A stretch of 6,956 nt of DNA from Nitrospiraceae bacterium (lineage in GTDB: Bacteria; Nitrospirota; Nitrospiria; Nitrospirales; UBA8639), in NCBI GenBank assembly GCA_003523945.1, contig DOFS01000153.1, positions 1 through 6,956 of the forward strand. Direction: 5' to 3'. Of the stretch, positions 6,822-6,956 are shown one piece after another. The translations under genes and the position numbers were made by a program. Numbering within the stretch: the first letter of the stretch is position 1; each line of letters begins with the position of its first letter. Under the pieces are notes generated by a model. The model worked only from the letters and a program-made list of their open reading frames with translations. It did not search any database and was not told the origin of the DNA.

Positions 6822-6956
6822 CCCTCTGATTCTAGAACATTGTGGAATGGTTTGAAATCTCAATCCCCATACAGCACAGTCGAATCCACTCCCTCACAAT
6901 AAGCAAAGAAACGCTCCTGTTGAAAAATTGAAGCATTCCTATTAACCATTGGGGAC
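6822..6956 (+). other. Non-coding tail after the operon, no recognisable element
   Basis: I see no gene in these 135 bases on either strand. Base composition drops to 57 G+C of 135 by hand count, lower than the coding part looks. I found no GC-rich hairpin followed by a T-run, so no intrinsic terminator can be called. The stretch may be a spacer before a gene beyond the window edge. Confidence 0.6.

Noticed and set aside
6830..6837. Perfect 8-base palindrome TTCTAGAA just after the operon
   Set aside because: It is too short to stand above chance, with no loop or T-run to make it a terminator and no second copy in the tail.
6920..6945. A TTGAAA ... TATTAA pair resembling a sigma-70 promoter
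   Set aside because: The spacing is only 14 bases, well short of the usual 17, and such matches are common by chance in AT-rich sequence.
6846..6950. A 7-base inverted pair (aatggtt and aaccatt) across the tail
   Set aside because: The arms are short, AT-rich and about 95 bases apart, so this is not a convincing hairpin or mobile-element end.
1..6956. CRISPR arrays, tRNA or rRNA genes, insertion sequences
   Set aside because: No regularly spaced direct repeats, no RNA gene-like sequence and no transposase fragments were seen; nearly all of the window is explained by the five coding regions.

Overview
This window carries one compact, same-strand (+) cluster of five signalling genes. In order they are a large hybrid sensor histidine kinase (cut by the left window edge), a CheR-type methyltransferase, a CheB-type methylesterase without a receiver domain, a receiver-histidine kinase protein, and a stand-alone receiver. 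The first three junctions overlap by 4, 8 and 23 bases and the last gap is 16 bases, so this reads as one operon with translational coupling. About 98% of the window is coding. The last 135 bases hold no gene I can recognise.

Layout: 1-3813 encodes a double-Cache-like periplasmic sensor, one visible membrane helix, HAMP, GAF, a long heptad-repeat coiled coil, HisKA, HATPase_c and three receiver domains. 3810-4652 is cheR-like, 4645-5244 is cheB-like, 5222-6373 is REC-HisKA-HATPase_c, and 6390-6821 is an Rcp1/CheY-like receiver. 6822-6956 is an AT-richer tail (57 G+C of 135, counted by hand).

How the genes may work together (inference): the membrane kinase senses a periplasmic ligand and autophosphorylates. 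It can pass phosphate to its own receivers, to the receiver of the second kinase, or to the small receiver. CheR and CheB normally add and remove methyl groups on glutamates of chemoreceptors, but no chemoreceptor, CheA or CheW is encoded here. The coiled coil of the large kinase carries four Glu-Glu-Leu units spaced exactly seven residues apart, the spacing seen between methylation sites in chemoreceptors. The most interesting hypothesis is therefore that the kinase itself is the methylation target, giving an adapting two-component system without a chemoreceptor. No protein here has a DNA-binding or enzymatic output domain, so the output lies elsewhere.

Organism: the membrane sensor with a periplasmic domain, the near-even base composition and the style of the kinases suggest a Gram-negative bacterium, perhaps a proteobacterium. 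This is a weak inference, because this gene arrangement is found in several phyla and no taxonomic marker gene is present.
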